Below, piece after piece: positions 1 through 12,200 of a stretch of DNA of 64,000 nucleotides. The DNA comes from Ephemerocybe angulata. Its lineage: Eukaryota > Basidiomycota > Agaricomycetes > Agaricales > Psathyrellaceae. The stretch covers positions 620,001-684,000 of the forward strand of contig JAACJK010000002.1 of assembly GCA_013368325.1 (NCBI GenBank), given 5' to 3'. A model generated the notes under the pieces. It did no database searches, was not told where the DNA came from, and was given only the letters and a program-made list of their open reading frames with translations. Both the position numbers and the translations under genes were made by a program. How positions within the stretch are numbered: the first letter of the stretch is position 1; each line of letters opens with the position of its first letter.

Positions 1-1560
1 GCTTTCAGGGTTTTACTCCTGCTCCCCAGCTCTGTTTCAGCTGAATTACGCCCGCCAACTCCCCCGCATTCTCGCAGCAACATTTCTATTCAACTTCACT
101 ATCTACGACAACCGCGGACGGCTACAACTAGCCCAACGACGACGGCGACACCTAGCGCGACGACCAAAGGGTCGTGGACGACGTCCTCGTGCACTTTAGC
201 GAGCGCAATCTGGGTGCTCTCAGCGACGAGAATCACACACTACGACCGCGAGGCGGGCGACGAGCACGGCAGAATTGGGCGGCTCGATGGGAGCGCCGGA
301 TGTCCTGAATTGGCAAATGTGAGTCTTGAATGCAACGATACCGACTGATATACCGACCATACAGCTCACGAAACCCACACAGGTTCTGCGCGCATCCGCA
401 GGCACTGTGCTCGCGCGACGTGCACGACATAATTGGCTGAGATAGGAACCAACGGTCTTTAGTGAGTATTTGAGCCAACGTTATTTGACCGTTTTACTGA
501 CCTTAAGCCTCGAAAGGACCCCAGGTCCCGCACTCGCATTCGCCACCCTTCCACCCTCCGACCGAGCTGCGATGCGCCTGCGCAGTTCAAGATAAATCCT
601 GCTCGAAAAGGTGAGCACAACGTCCCTCGTCATCAAAAGACACGAGTTCTAACCGGGAGCTAGCACCCTTCATCACACGGCGCGTACAACTGCGAGAAAC
701 TGTCAGTCAGCTTTGCGAGTCACAGAGGCCGGCCGACGACATACCGACTCGAAGATGTCAGAAAGAAATTGGAGGTTGGATGTGTAGGGTGTGTACTATG
801 AACGGCGGGTAAGTACACGTTTTATGTCCGAAAGCCCGGTCAAACCCACTCACCAGCAGTCAGTTGCAGATCTCAGTCCTTCGCGCTCGAGGCACAACGA
901 CCAACGCCCGTTCACGACACGGACTCCATGCGCCAAACCCCACCACCCCCTCGCCGCATTGGCGCTCCGACTCGCTCTTGCGGCCGGCATAGTCACTCGA
1001 GACACGACGAACAGGGGTGAGTACACGCCCCTTCCTCTAAGCCCAGCGCCACTCACCGAGACTCAGTACCATCGCCATCGCCTACTCGAAACCCAAGACC
1101 GACGAGTCGACGACGGCACACTCGAACCATTGGCGCAGCCCACAGCTCCATTCGCCGCAGTCGGCAGCTCACGGCGCCTGACCGTCCGACTGATAGAAAC
1201 ATGTGAGTGTACGCTCCATAGGCTATGCGAAAGCACACTCACCAGAACCTCAGCACGACAGACGGCCGACAATGAGACGACCGCGCAGCAACGACCGCTG
1301 TGAATGAAACACAGAAATAAGTACGCGCCTCGCTATCTGAACGAAGCCGCACTCACCGAACTTTGGGCCATTGACATCGACGGCCAGCGACCGACCACTG
1401 TGCGCACCTCCCACGCCGATCTGAACGCTCCGTTTGCTGCATTGCGGCGGCCCTCGACTATCTGATGAGACCAACAGGTGAGTACACATCCTTATCCATG
1501 CGAAACGTTACTGACCAGATATCATTGACCCAGTTCCAAACGACGGCCGAAGACCGAACG
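1..1560 (+). repeat. Intron-rich tandem-unit locus, copy A
   Basis: This stretch matches 16346-17940 closely along its whole length, so it is one copy of a dispersed duplication. It contains a run of intron-like segments of about 45-56 bp on the plus strand: 319-364, 462-507, 611-663, 809-859, 1017-1066, 1203-1253 and 1478-1533. Each starts GTGAGT, GTAAGT or GTGAGC, has a CTCAC or CTGAC branch-like motif, and ends in AG. Several also resemble each other internally (GTGAGTACAC near the start, CACTCACC near the end), and the sequences between them are alike too, giving a unit of roughly 190 bp. I see no convincing long reading frame through the joined exons and no known domain. It may be a decayed multi-exon gene, a long non-coding transcript, or repeat DNA that mimics splice signals. 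Confidence 0.55.
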
Positions 1561-1904
1561 ACGGGGTGACGAGATCAGTCTTGACAACCAGCCCTGCGCG
1601 CGATAGACTGACGGGGCTTGGGTGGCGAGCTTGGCGGGATCTTGGATACGATCGGGCTACCAATATACAGTATGTCAGTACATAGAACAACTGTATTAAC
1701 ACAACGAATAGACTTGCCTTTGCTGCGATTGCACTGTGTGCGACGGCGACCAGAGCTTCACCATGAACCTGATGAGTATTCGTCTTGCCGAGGTTGCTCG
1801 ACGTGTAGAGTGGAGTTGGTGGATGCGATGGCGTAGGCGTTGGCGATGGACTGGCATGGTCTAGCTCGGGACTCAGGGCTCGAGTCAGGGGGTCAACAAA
1901 AACC

Positions 1905-3310
1905 TGTAAACTTACCTTCGTGTCGTGGTGGCGGTCAGGCGCTCTCTACAGGCGATAGGTAAGTTTCTGGGGCGACGGCAATAGGAGGGTGGACGCACCC
2001 AGTGTTCGCGCTGGCGGCCCGGGGTCGTGGGCCTTTGGGCACGGTGGGAGTCGACTGTGTGGACGGAAAAATGGATCAGCGACGGCGAGAGGGCGAAGGC
2101 TATGACTCTCGACTCACCTGGAGATGCTTGCAAATGCTTATTCAAGATCCTGGACATTGTGGAGAATGGTTAGAACAATGATGACAGCGAGGAGGGCGAC
2201 GAATTACGCACGTCGATAGATGTCGGATGAGGGTAGCAGCTGGATAGGTGTCAGAAATAGAGCAAAGCAAGAGAGAAGTGGACTCACTGGAAGTGCGACG
2301 TCGCACAGCGTCGAGCAAGATCTGGACTCAGAGGTGGGATGACGGGTGGTGGGTGGTGTATGGCCGGTCGTCGACGCTGGTGTGCTGTCCAAAAGATTAG
2401 TGTCGCGTTGCTGGCACACAGAGGAAAAATACGAGACTTACCTTGTATTTCCCTCCTCATTCAACATCGCCGTAACAGCTATAGACAGTTCCAAAGGTGA
2501 GTCAGTAAATCATAGCTCTCGTATGAGAAAAGCTTACCTCGACGCCTCGCTATCCTGCGCAGTCTTTCACGTCCATCGCCGAAGCTTAAGTCTAGGATAA
2601 ATGTGTGTCAGATGTAGCCGTGTAGCAGATGAATACACTCACAACCTAGTAAATGTCCGTTTGGTCAACGCGAATTCCGGGAGAACGATACGGGCAGCTT
2701 ACCCTACTGTGAGCTGGTAGAGGCTAATGAAATAGAATGTCAGTAAATTGTGAGCACGAGAAAGGGCGAAGCGACATACTTGGGTGGGCGAACGACGACG
2801 AGAAATGTAGGTGACGAGCTGGTGGGGTGAAGGAAAGGTGTAAGCGACGTGTCAAGCGAATATGGGGTGCGACGGGAGTAATACCGTGAGCGGTATCAGG
2901 ATGATGGGGTGCCGACGCCGAAATTCGGACTCACCTCGAGCTCTTCGTCAAAAGGCGGCGGCAGAGAGGAAAGACAATGAGCAGAAGCAAGTAGTAATAG
3001 AGATAGTAAAAAGAGTCAAAGACTCAGAGGAGATGGAGTGGTGAAAGTGGAAAGGGGAGAAATGGGCAAACCTCGCTGAGGAGGATGCAGAACAATCCAA
3101 AGTGCGCACCTACTCTTATACCCAAATTCTCCCGCCTTCCTCCGCTCTCGGCCTTCCCAGGATCAAGTCTAAATATACGAACTGCCATCTCATCCGAATA
3201 CCTGCGTCGGGGTAACCAGGGCCAAGTGCGCCGAATGCACTTTACGTGCGTATCGCGCTTCGCCAATTGGCTTTGCGCACAGAGTTGCCCGAGAAACCGT
3301 GCTAGCGGCC
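1905..3310 (-). other. Possible intron-rich minus-strand locus
   Basis: Read on the minus strand, this region shows many well-formed 5' splice sites (GGTAAG, GGTGAG, GTGAGT) spaced about 70-150 bp apart, near positions 3072, 2933, 2700, 2640, 2537, 2440, 2287, 2118 and 1917. That is the pattern of a gene made of short exons. A short frame at about 3070-3266 reads SDEMAVRIFRLDPG, loosely like the repeated exon motif of the 62-64 kb array. No family is recognised and no start or stop is certain, so I give the region, not a gene model. It could also be decayed repeat DNA. Confidence 0.28.
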
Positions 3311-3339
3311 ATTCCGGCTGTCTGTGTACGTTTGATGCA

Positions 3340-5460
3340 TCATGAGCTGGCGCGCCAAGGACATATTACACGCATGGATTCGGTTGGAATGGCGTTATTG
3401 GAGTGAATGGGATGAGGAGGAGATGCGCACCTTGAATCGAAGATTTATGTGAACGCTTGACTTGGGGAGTCTGCGAGAAGGGTACTTTGTACTCAGGGGT
3501 ATGCATAATAACATATAGGACCGCTTAAATTACTAAATTTGTGCGCGATCGTGCAGTATAGCCTTCTCGCACAGTGGGCGCCTATTTCAATCTTTATGGT
3601 CATGCAAGCCGATCGGTTGGAATTTACCGAGATCGAAACTTACCAGCCTTATAGTATTGTGGTATCGGTATGTATTGATCCTTTATAATATTCCATACTG
3701 TATACACAGTGCGTAAAACGCACAATCGCTCATTCTGCCCCTACAGCTCCAGGCTTTGCATCTGCAAAGGAATTACCTTGGCAACTTCACCGGTGACAGC
3801 AGCCGCTGTCACTACACATTCCATCACCTATTAATAGTGTGAGAGAGTTATGCAACGCGAATTAAACGCGTCGCAACTGTTCTTTTCGTGTGAGCGGAAC
3901 CGGGAGGAGAAGGTCCGAGTTTGAATCGAGATTTCTTTGTGAAGTCGCGAAAGCACCAAGGGAGTACTCAGGGGGTCAAATAAGGTATTATTTACAGTAC
4001 TATACACTCTAAAGAGTATCAGAAGCTGTGAATGTCCAGTGGCTATCGTTTGCTGGCGTACAGAGCAATTCGGCGCTCAGCTTAAAAGAAACCCGGTCTC
4101 CACTAGCGCACACTCGCTCTTGGCGATTATGCCTGGTACGTACTCCTGCCTAAATAATACGTACACTTCAGCGGCGCATCTTACGTCGTGTTATGTGTGC
4201 AAGTCCAGTAGGAATGTCGGCGGAGTAACAGTAAGTGTTCTGCACCATTCGGATTCCTCTGTCAGTCCCGGTCCTTCAAAGCGAGTTTCGACCTCGCGTC
4301 TGTGCCTATTGTTGTATAATTCAGACTACACTAGCTAATGCATTAGTAGTATATAGAGCCTTACCTGCTGCTTGAGCGCTCAGCCTTGCCAAACCCATGG
4401 CGAGTAAATGATTCTGTGATTCTGTTCAAAAGGCCAGCACAATGCACTCATGCTCGTTCCGGGGTTTCTGAGAGTCAGAGTGAATCATTAAACACATATT
4501 TCTGCTATACATAAGTACATACAATAGAATGGGTCATATAAAAAATGCCAGCTGGCCCGGGTAAACCAGCGAAAGTGCTAGAATAGGTATCGCAAGAATT
4601 AGGCGCCCGTAAGCGCCTAAAGTCCGACTTGCGACTTCCGCCGCCCCTTTCTCAGGGCAGGTACTTAGGGATATCTCCATAATTCTACCGACTACGATAA
4701 CTCTATTTTAAGCCCTTAAAAGTATCCGAAAGTCTGAGAACGAGAGCGGGAACCGAAGGTTCCCCGCCAAGTGAAGTGATCCCCGCGGCATCACCGCGTC
4801 TGACGTCTGACTCGACCAAGCAAAATCAACGGCACTCCTGACGTTATGGAGTGTAAAGAGGGTATCTAGGGTGTGTGTTATCGCGCGATATCGAGAGCCT
4901 GGGCGTGTGCCATGTCGCTGCCCGCGTCCGACGTGTGGTGCAGAGGCCAGAGTGCCGTTGCCCGCTGGCGGGCTACGCTGCAGAACGGCGATTTCGGGCG
5001 TCGTTCGGATCAGCGCTAAAACGTCTCTCAAGTCAGTGGTGAGCCGTAAGGTGACAGGCGAGTGACGTACCAGGGGTGGGGAATGGTAAAGTATATATGG
5101 ATCGGCGTCCGGCGAGCTGGGTGTGTTAATGAGCATGGTTTGAGTTTCAGAACACCGGAAACTCACCACATTTAGTAGATGCGCGTCAGCGCAGGTATTC
5201 TGAGTGGATTGGGTGACGAGACTAGTGCGCGAGAGAATGTGAATGGGGCCTTACACATTGGGAATTGATGCGCCGGCCTGACAGTTCGTGTCAGTCTGCA
5301 TTCGCGGGTGCCAGCGAGCTCGACGTGGTGGCTGTGGAATGGTGTCGAGGCAGTGGATTTGAATGGGCCGGCGAGCTACAGTGGTGGGTGTGTCACGGTG
5401 GGTGGATAGGAACAGTGCGAGCGACGTACGTTCTTGACAAAGTCACAACGAAAATCCGTC
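3340..5460. other. No supported gene
   Basis: Only short frames without recognisable domains are present. From about 4700 to 5400 a few minus-strand 5' splice-like sites occur (ACTCACC near 5163, GTACC near 5068), and one fragment at about 4980-5020 reads PEIAVLQRSPPAG, weakly like the mini-exon motif seen elsewhere. Nothing here supports a gene call. Confidence 0.4.
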
Positions 5461-5494
5461 CGGTGCATCAGTAAAAACACAATTTACTTTTTTG

Positions 5495-5507
5495 GACTTG
5501 GGCAAGG
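5495..5507 (+). repeat. Candidate left terminal inverted repeat of Plavaka element
   Basis: GACTTGGGCAAGG pairs with the reverse complement of 12800-12812 at 10 of 13 positions. It lies just outside the minus-strand partner gene, whose stop codon is at 5684-5686. Confidence 0.4.
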
Positions 5508-5683
5508 TCAAAAAGGCGTTGCCAAGCCCTAAAAAGTCGAAAAGCCATCAAATCAGAAAGCCAGGTCCGTTTTCTGAAAAAGTAGGGATCTAAGGGACTC
5601 CCGAAAGGGGAAAAAAAGTGACAGAAAGTATTGGAAAGTAAAAAAGTACGCGAAAAGTACAAAAAGCACAAAAAGCAGCGGAG

Positions 5684-7082
5684 CTAGTAGTGGGGCTGGT
5701 ACGCAGGCTTCCTCGGGCTATCGAAATCAAACATCGTCGCTCGGTCCTCATCCAACAGGGACATATCAATATCCCCGTCGTACGATGGCACGGGCAAGAT
5801 GGCGCAGGCACGTAAAATTTCGTCCCACTTGTCGGTGGTGATGCTCGAGAGGAGGCTTCGCCGGTATACCCTACAGGTCGTGCCGAAATTATCATCTGAG
5901 AAGGAAAGGATGTCTCGCTTTACTTCTCCGTTGGGGAGAACTGCAGCGGCCGCCCGCTCTAACTGTGGATCGGACAGCAGGCGCTTTAATTAGCAAAACT
6001 CGAGAGGACTGGGGAAGATTTGAGTAAGGAAGGGGACTGACCGCCGTAAGGATGAGAGCAACAAGCGTGAAGGGAATCTCGCTCTGATCAAGACTCGAGT
6101 CCTTGATTGGCTCAAGGAAATCCTTCAAAAGCGAAATGACAAACTCTGAGCGGAGACGGCCACTTGGAGGCTAGTAGTAGGTACGGGTTCATAGCCATCG
6201 AAAATCAGTAAAGGTACGGGGCCTCGACACCATGTGGGACTCACAATAAAGTCAGGGTGATTTCGCGGAAGAGCTGCGAGCTCTCTTGGCGTCGGTATCT
6301 CCCAGAAAAGCGGACCCGTAGGACGCCTTGCCCACTGAAGCCATTCCCCAGCTTCCTCTTGAGTTTCGAAAGCCGATTTGACGTGCTCTTGAATTAGCAC
6401 GAGGGCTTCTTTCGCGATGGCTCCCCGGCGCTCGTTAATACGGTTGTAGCTCTGTAATCAAAGGCATACGATGATGGTGAGCGAGAACACGAGTGACGAG
6501 AATGGAGTGTTTTACACTCACCAACTGTACTATAGGGTCTCCATCAGTGACCGTGTACCGAACCTCCGGGTACGCCGCATCGACGACAGCCTGGCATTGC
6601 TTGACGATATTATCGCTGCGTGCTTTGAAGTCGGTGAAGGGGTCGGATGAGCAGTAGAGTCGATGCGAAAGTGTGGGGAGGTAATGAGACCGCCATTTCT
6701 GACCGGTCGTCGCAAACACTGGCAAATCGTCCTTCCTAATCTTGTGCGGATTTTTGTCCTTCGATGGCTGTGACTTCGCCAGAGGTGCACTTGTTGCGAG
6801 AGGAGGAGCTGGATGGGTGTTTGGGCGAGGAACTACAGCGGTCTTCGCAACCGCAGGTCGCTTTGGGGCCTTCGCAGTGGGCTGTTTCTGTGGAATGCGC
6901 GACACCGGGATAGGAATGACGTCCTATGGTTTGGTGTTAGTCCCAAGTCTCTGTGCTATGGAATCTGTAGCTTACCGTGTTCTGTCGAGTGTGGTCACGG
7001 CTCAGGGGGCCTTCGAGCTTCTCCAATTGGATAGCAGGCCCTGCGGTACGGTAGTGGCGAGGTGTTGAGCCCACGAAAAACG
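5684..7082 (-). CDS. DUF6532-like protein, 3' part, Plavaka partner
   Basis: Exons on the minus strand: about 7082-6976, 6923-6522, 6451-6245, 6170-6042 and 5962-5684, joined by GT..AG introns of 51-79 bp that keep one frame to a TAG stop. The product has a basic, proline-rich start (PQKQPTAKAPKRPAVAK) and then a helical domain containing YNRINERRGAIAKEAL, GRLRSEFVISLLKDFL and IPFTLVALILTALERA. That spacing resembles the DUF6532 domain of Agaricomycete proteins; the match is from memory of the family pattern and is moderate. The first exon has no ATG, and its frame runs back into the 771-bp palindrome at 7085-7855. This is therefore probably the 3' half of a gene that once included 7862-8903. 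Function unknown; the position inside the Plavaka element suggests cargo or an accessory gene. Confidence 0.5.
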
Positions 7083-7185
7083 TTCGCTTTTTTTTAAAAC
7101 ACGGTCTCCACCCAGGATTAAACTCGCTTGGTTTTAAATCGTTTTAAATCCGGTTTGAATCGGCGCCAACTGCACCAAAATAATC

Positions 7186-7279
7186 GGTGAAGTCGATGGG
7201 TTCGAACTCTCGACTGCATGAGTAATGAGTCACATGACAACAGATGTCTCAGAGCCTCCAACCGTTAGGCCAAGACTGC
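7186..7279 (-). other. tRNA-like sequence in left palindrome arm
   Basis: Mirror image of the right-arm copy at 7661-7754; the same A-box and B-box motifs read on the minus strand. Confidence 0.35.
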
Positions 7280-7660
7280 GTTGAAAGACGCCATTCTAGC
7301 CTGGTTATACCCCCTACCCCCGCCCCCTTCCGATGCTCAATACCTCCACTCCCCCTGCCCCGATTGTCATGATTTTGGGTGCATTCTGCATCGATTAGGA
7401 ACCACATTTACGATCTATAGCATTTAGTACCGGATTTTGCTTTCCTCAAAGTACTCCTCTCAAGCCCTCAATCAGTACTCAGATCCGTAATATAACAAGT
7501 CTATATCGACCCTTTATAATCCCACATAAAGAAAGCTGCTGCTAATCGATGCAGAATGCACCCAAAATCATGACAATCGGGGCAGGGGGAGTGGAGGTAT
7601 GAGGCATCGGAAGGGGGCGGGGGTAGGGGGTATAACCAGGCTAGAATGGCGTCTTTCAAC

Positions 7661-7754
7661 GCAGTCTTGGCCTAACGGTTGGAGGCTCTGAGACATCTGT
7701 TGTCATGTGACTCATTACTCATGCAGTCGAGAGTTCGAACCCATCGACTTCACC
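7661..7754 (+). other. tRNA-like sequence (SINE-like Pol III boxes)
   Basis: TGGCCTAACGGTTGG (7668-7682) fits the tRNA A box, and GCCT/AGGC would form the D stem. GAGTTCGAACCC (7731-7742) fits the B box. The acceptor and T stems do not pair properly and no normal 7-base anticodon loop can be drawn. I read this as a tRNA-derived sequence, as in the head of a SINE, and not as a working tRNA gene. Confidence 0.38.
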
Positions 7755-7861
7755 GATTATTTTGGTGCAGTTGGCGCCGATTCAAACCGGATTTAAAACG
7801 ATTTAAAACCAAGCGAGTTTAATCCTGGGTGGAGACCGTGTTTTAAAAAAAAGCGGTCTGG

Positions 7862-8903
7862 TTACAGTGAGCCCGGGGAAGGGGGTATATCCTCAGTGTC
7901 TTCATCTTCCAACCCTCGCACTTGAACAGCAGGCTCGTGCTCTGAGCCTACGCGCTGGTAAGAAGGTCGGCTCCTATCAATGCCCAGGCGCGCTTTACGC
8001 AAGCCGGAAGCAAGAGGGAGTGTGCTCGATGGTTGGCTAAAGGAAACCGTTACGCGTGAGACTATGATTTGTGCGGACATTAGAATCAACGCACGGTGCT
8101 CGAGTTCCAGATTTACTCTTTCCCAGCTTCGTCTCCGCCAGCTTTGCCTCCAATTGCTTGATTTTATCCTAGAGCATGAATATGAGCCCCCGCCACGCAT
8201 ATGCAGGACAAATCCGACATACCTGGAGATTCTTCGTCTCAGAATCATGATCACCAAGGCTGGTGGTGGCTGCAGCAGGACCCTCGACTCCCACATCGCT
8301 ATCGTCGCTGCAGTCGCTCACATTGCTCACATCGATTTCCTCGCATCCGTCGCTCTGCTCTGGACCGCCTTGCTCAACCTCGGATTCCTCGATGTCGTCG
8401 AGATAGCGTGGAGCGGCCGCTTTCCGAGACTCGAGATGAGCGACGTCTTCCCGCACGAGCTCATCCCAACATTCGCGCACCGCCGACTTCCGCTCCTCCT
8501 CCTTCTTCCTTGCTGCTTCTTTTAGCTCCTCCGCTTTCAGCTTCGCGGCCTCTTTTTTCTTCTCCTTTGATTCAACCTGTGTCGTAGTACCTGTCTCGAC
8601 TGGTGTATCCGGTGCTGAGGTGCCGGGTTCAACATCGGCAGCGGCGCTGGGCGTGTCTGCCTTCTTCCGGGATGTTCGAGTTCGCGCTCGCGGCGCTGCC
8701 GCCGTGGTGGCAGCAGTTACAGCCTTGGCCTTGCGTGGGGCTCTGGTCTTCTTGGCTGTAGCTGTGTTGTCGGCGACCTCCTGAGCTTCGGTTGTGGCCG
8801 GCGCAGTGGGCTCAAAGGGTGCAACGGGCTGATCCTTCGCGACCTTTCCTCGCCGAGTTGGCTTTGCACCAGATTTAGCTGTGTTGTTCGAACTGGAGGG
8901 CAT
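7862..8903 (-). CDS. Basic coiled-coil protein beside Plavaka transposase
   Basis: Exons 8903-8223, 8168-8095 and 8036-7862 join in one frame of 309 codons plus stop; both introns are 54-58 bp with GT..AG ends. The protein starts MPSSSNNTAKSGAKPTRR. It has a long Ala/Lys/Thr-rich disordered region, a Lys/Glu-rich helix around residues 115-145 (KEKKKEAAKLKAEELKEAAR), an acidic Ser/Asp stretch around residues 180-205 and a second short coiled coil (KIKQLEAKLAETKL). No catalytic domain is visible. It is divergent from the Plavaka transposase with 365 bp between the start codons. The stop codon lies 6 bp from the palindrome, so the gene may originally have continued into the DUF6532-like exons at 7082-5684 and been cut by the insertion. 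A nuclear DNA-binding role is only a guess from its charge. Confidence 0.5.
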
Positions 8904-9268
8904 GCTAGAAGGTATACTGAGGTATGAGAGCTGATGGGAATAAAGTCAAGAAGCAAGTTCCGACAACGAGGACGAGTGCTGTGTTGTGCGGGTTCGTGTT
9001 TGCTGTCGCCTCAATACAATTTCAGGGTTTGTTCGGTAACCAAATAATTCATTCAATTCAATTCCTTTCGATTTGATGCCGCGTAATGCAGGAGGGGTCG
9101 GAACAAGGCCTACAAGTGGAGTAGGCTTCCCGCTCGATGCTCGCCATCCAGCATATAAGTATCTTTCGGAGGTGGTGATAGTGCAGTCCCCACTGCCCAG
9201 CCAGAGCCCACCTCCCTTTGACCAACTGCACTGCCAAGTCCCTCCCGAACTTCTAGCATCTCGACGCA
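8904..9268. promoter_or_regulatory. Divergent promoter region of Plavaka element
   Basis: A 365-bp gap lies between two divergent start codons. A TATA-like TATAAG at 9154-9159 lies about 110 bp upstream of the transposase ATG at 9269. No other regulatory motif is claimed. Confidence 0.35.
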
Positions 9269-12200
9269 ATGTGCCCTCCCTCCAATGAGTCTGTCGATCC
9301 CTCTGCCCTGCGCTCGTTCCCCTGCAAGAAAGGCTGTCGCGATCGGACCTTCCGCTCATCCCAAGGATTAACTCAGCACTACAATTCAGTCCATCCGGTT
9401 CTCTCGTCTGACGCAGAAGGCAACGAACAAGCTCGTGTTACTTTTGAGATACATCCTCGACTCACAGGTATGCAATCCCATATCCCCGTCCCATTGATCG
9501 ACGTGAACTCACACAATTGGGAGCAAGGTCAGATCGTTGACTCACGAGGCCGACCTCTGCCTGAACACACTCGTCCACCTGGCACAAACACAGAAGAAGA
9601 AAATATATGGGCACCATTCTCCAACCGTCTTGAGTTCGACTGGGCACACTACCACTACGTCGAACTCCAGTCTTCCAAGTCCGTTATAAATAAAGGGCTT
9701 GACTTGTGGGCAGCAGCGAAGGTAGAAGCGACAAAGAGTTCGAGCTGTGACCCTTTGCCGTGGGCTTCCGCAGATGAACTCTACAAGACTCTCGATTCGA
9801 TTCAGGGTGGTGTCGCGCCGTTCGAAACCTACCAGTTCAAGTACAACGGTCCGCTACCGCCGCCTGGTCAGGATGCCCCGTCGTGGATGACTGACACGTT
9901 TGAGCTCTGTGTTCGGGACGTTCGACATGTTCTGCACAGCCAAATTTCGAATCCAGACTTCGACGGCAAGTGGAATACGGCGCCGTATCGCGAGTTCGAC
10001 TCAAAGAAAGAGCGAGTTTGGAGTAATCTCATGTCGGGCGATTGGGTATGGAGAGAAGCGGTAATATTGTCCGTCTTGTATACTCTTGACCGACATTCTT
10101 ACTCCTTATTTCAGGACAAGATTTACGAGGCGGATAAGTCGACCGAGGGGGCGATGTTGGTGCCTGTTGTGACAGGACTTGACAAAACAACGGTTTCAGT
10201 CGCAACGGGGCACCAAGAGTATCACCCGTTTTATCTCTCAGCTGGGAACTTGACAAACCCTGCTCGCCGTGGGCATGGTGCCGGCGTGATTCCTGTCGCA
10301 TTCTTACCTATTCCAAAAGGTGCATTTGCATAGCGCTTGTTCGTGTATCTCCCTCTGCTTACTGTAATACATTTACCAGTCTCTAAAAGGCAGAAGAAGC
10401 GCAAGGATTACCAGCGATTTGCTCGTCAGTTATACCATTCCTGTATTGCGCTTATATTTGCGCCGCTCCGGGAGGTAATGTCAAAGCCAGAGATCGTTCG
10501 GTGCGTAGACGGCCATTTCCGCCGAGCCATCTATAGCATTGGTCCAGTCATTGCAGATTATCCGGAGCAGGTATGGCTGTCCGGTATTGTTCAAGGATGG
10601 TGCGCCAAGTATGTACTTTCTGTCTGGGGAGTCATATCCCCATACCTCTGAAACTAATCGCCACAAACAACAGGTGTTTTAACCGTCCAGAGAACCTCGA
10701 TGGGCCAGATGGAGTGCGCCGCACACACGAGAAGATTGATTTTCTATTAAAGCACCTATCGGCCTCGGATGTTTGGGAACAATTTGGCGTTCGTGATGAT
10801 GTTGTGGTAAGTACTAAGGTCTATTGGTATGCAGCACAGTTCAAGGACTCACCAAGCGACAGCCGTTCACTCACGGATACCCTCGGGCAGACATTCACGA
10901 GCTCATGGCACCCGACCTCTTACATCAGGTCATCAAAGGGACATTCAAAGATCATCTCGTTACCTGGGTCAATGAGTATATAACAGCAGTTCATCCAGAG
11001 GCAAAGGCTTTAGAGATAATTCAAGACATCGATCGAAGGTGGGTGCCCACATACCCAGTACTCACCAGCCGCCATACTCATTTTATGATCCCCCTCGTAG
11101 GATAGCTGCTGTACCTGTCTATCCAGGACTTCGTCGATTCTCAGATGGCCGGAATTTCAACCAATGGACAGGTGACGATTCCAAGGCACTCATGAAGGTT
11201 CGTTGATGTGTCCCCCTGTTCTGATAATGAATGACGGCCAAGAAGCTAAAGCCGAATTGAAGGTTTATATCGCAGCTATCGTCGGATATGTCCCAGATCG
11301 CATGGTCGAGTGTCTATCCTCATTCATGGACATCTGCTACATATTCCGGCGAAACAAAATAACTACTTCTGCCTTAACCAGAGCAGAACAGGAGTTAAAA
11401 CGGTTCCATGCTCTTCGAGAGGTTTTCGTAGAGCATGGAACAAGGGCGCATTGCTCGTTACCTCGGCAACATGCACTCACCCACTTTATCACAGCCATCC
11501 CGGAATTTGGATCCCCCAATGGTTTATGCTCATCTATTACCGAGTCGCGACATATTACAGCGGTTAAAGAACCTTGGAGACGATCCAGCAGGTTCAACGC
11601 GCTCCCCCAGATGTTGCAGATCATTGTGAGGTTGGATCAGCTGGCGGAGTTACGCACACGATTATCTCGGGCAGGGCAGCTAGAGGGGAGTACGGCGTGG
11701 TACATGGCGTGCTCAATGAGCGAAGGAGCTGCCGTCCCCAGCGAGAATGACGGGAGCAACGAGGTGGAAGACGCCGTTGGTGACATTGATGGTGAATTGA
11801 TCGACGATGAGGGTCCTAGTCCCGGTCTCCGTGTCGCGTCCTCTATCCGGCTTTCAAACACCTCTGGTATGTATGCTACATCCACTAGATATGAGTTATA
11901 GTTGATGAAGAGAAAAACAGAACGGGCGCACCGATATCCACGACGTCTTGACGAGCTGGTCATCACAATCCAAGAGCCACAATTTCCCTCCGCAATGCTC
12001 GAATATCTCTATAACATTCGACACCCCAATCGGGTCCTACCGTCACCAATCGAAGACCACATCCAGTTCCAAGGCAAAATCTATGTTTATCACTCAGCCG
12101 TCGCTCGCTTTTTCTCTCCAAGTGATTCGTGCGGCGCTGGGGGGATGCATAGGCAAACAATTAGATGCAATCGCTTCTGGAAGGGCTATCAGCGTTTCGA

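Larger units (their letters stand above)
7085..7855. repeat. 771-bp near-perfect palindrome (foldback element)
   Basis: The left arm (7085-7398) and right arm (7542-7855) are 314 bp each and are reverse complements except for about two positions near 7335/7605. They flank a 143-bp loop (7399-7541). The outer ends are CGC followed by eight T then AAAAC, and the mirror of this. Each arm contains a tRNA-like stretch with A and B boxes. The palindrome starts 7 bp after the stop codon of the 7862-8903 gene and abuts the first exon of the 5684-7082 part. No target-site duplication was found. Arms this well matched imply recent formation or ongoing gene conversion. Confidence 0.96.

Noticed and set aside
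7661..7754. A functional tRNA gene
   Set aside because: A and B boxes are present, but the acceptor and T stems do not pair and there is no proper anticodon loop.
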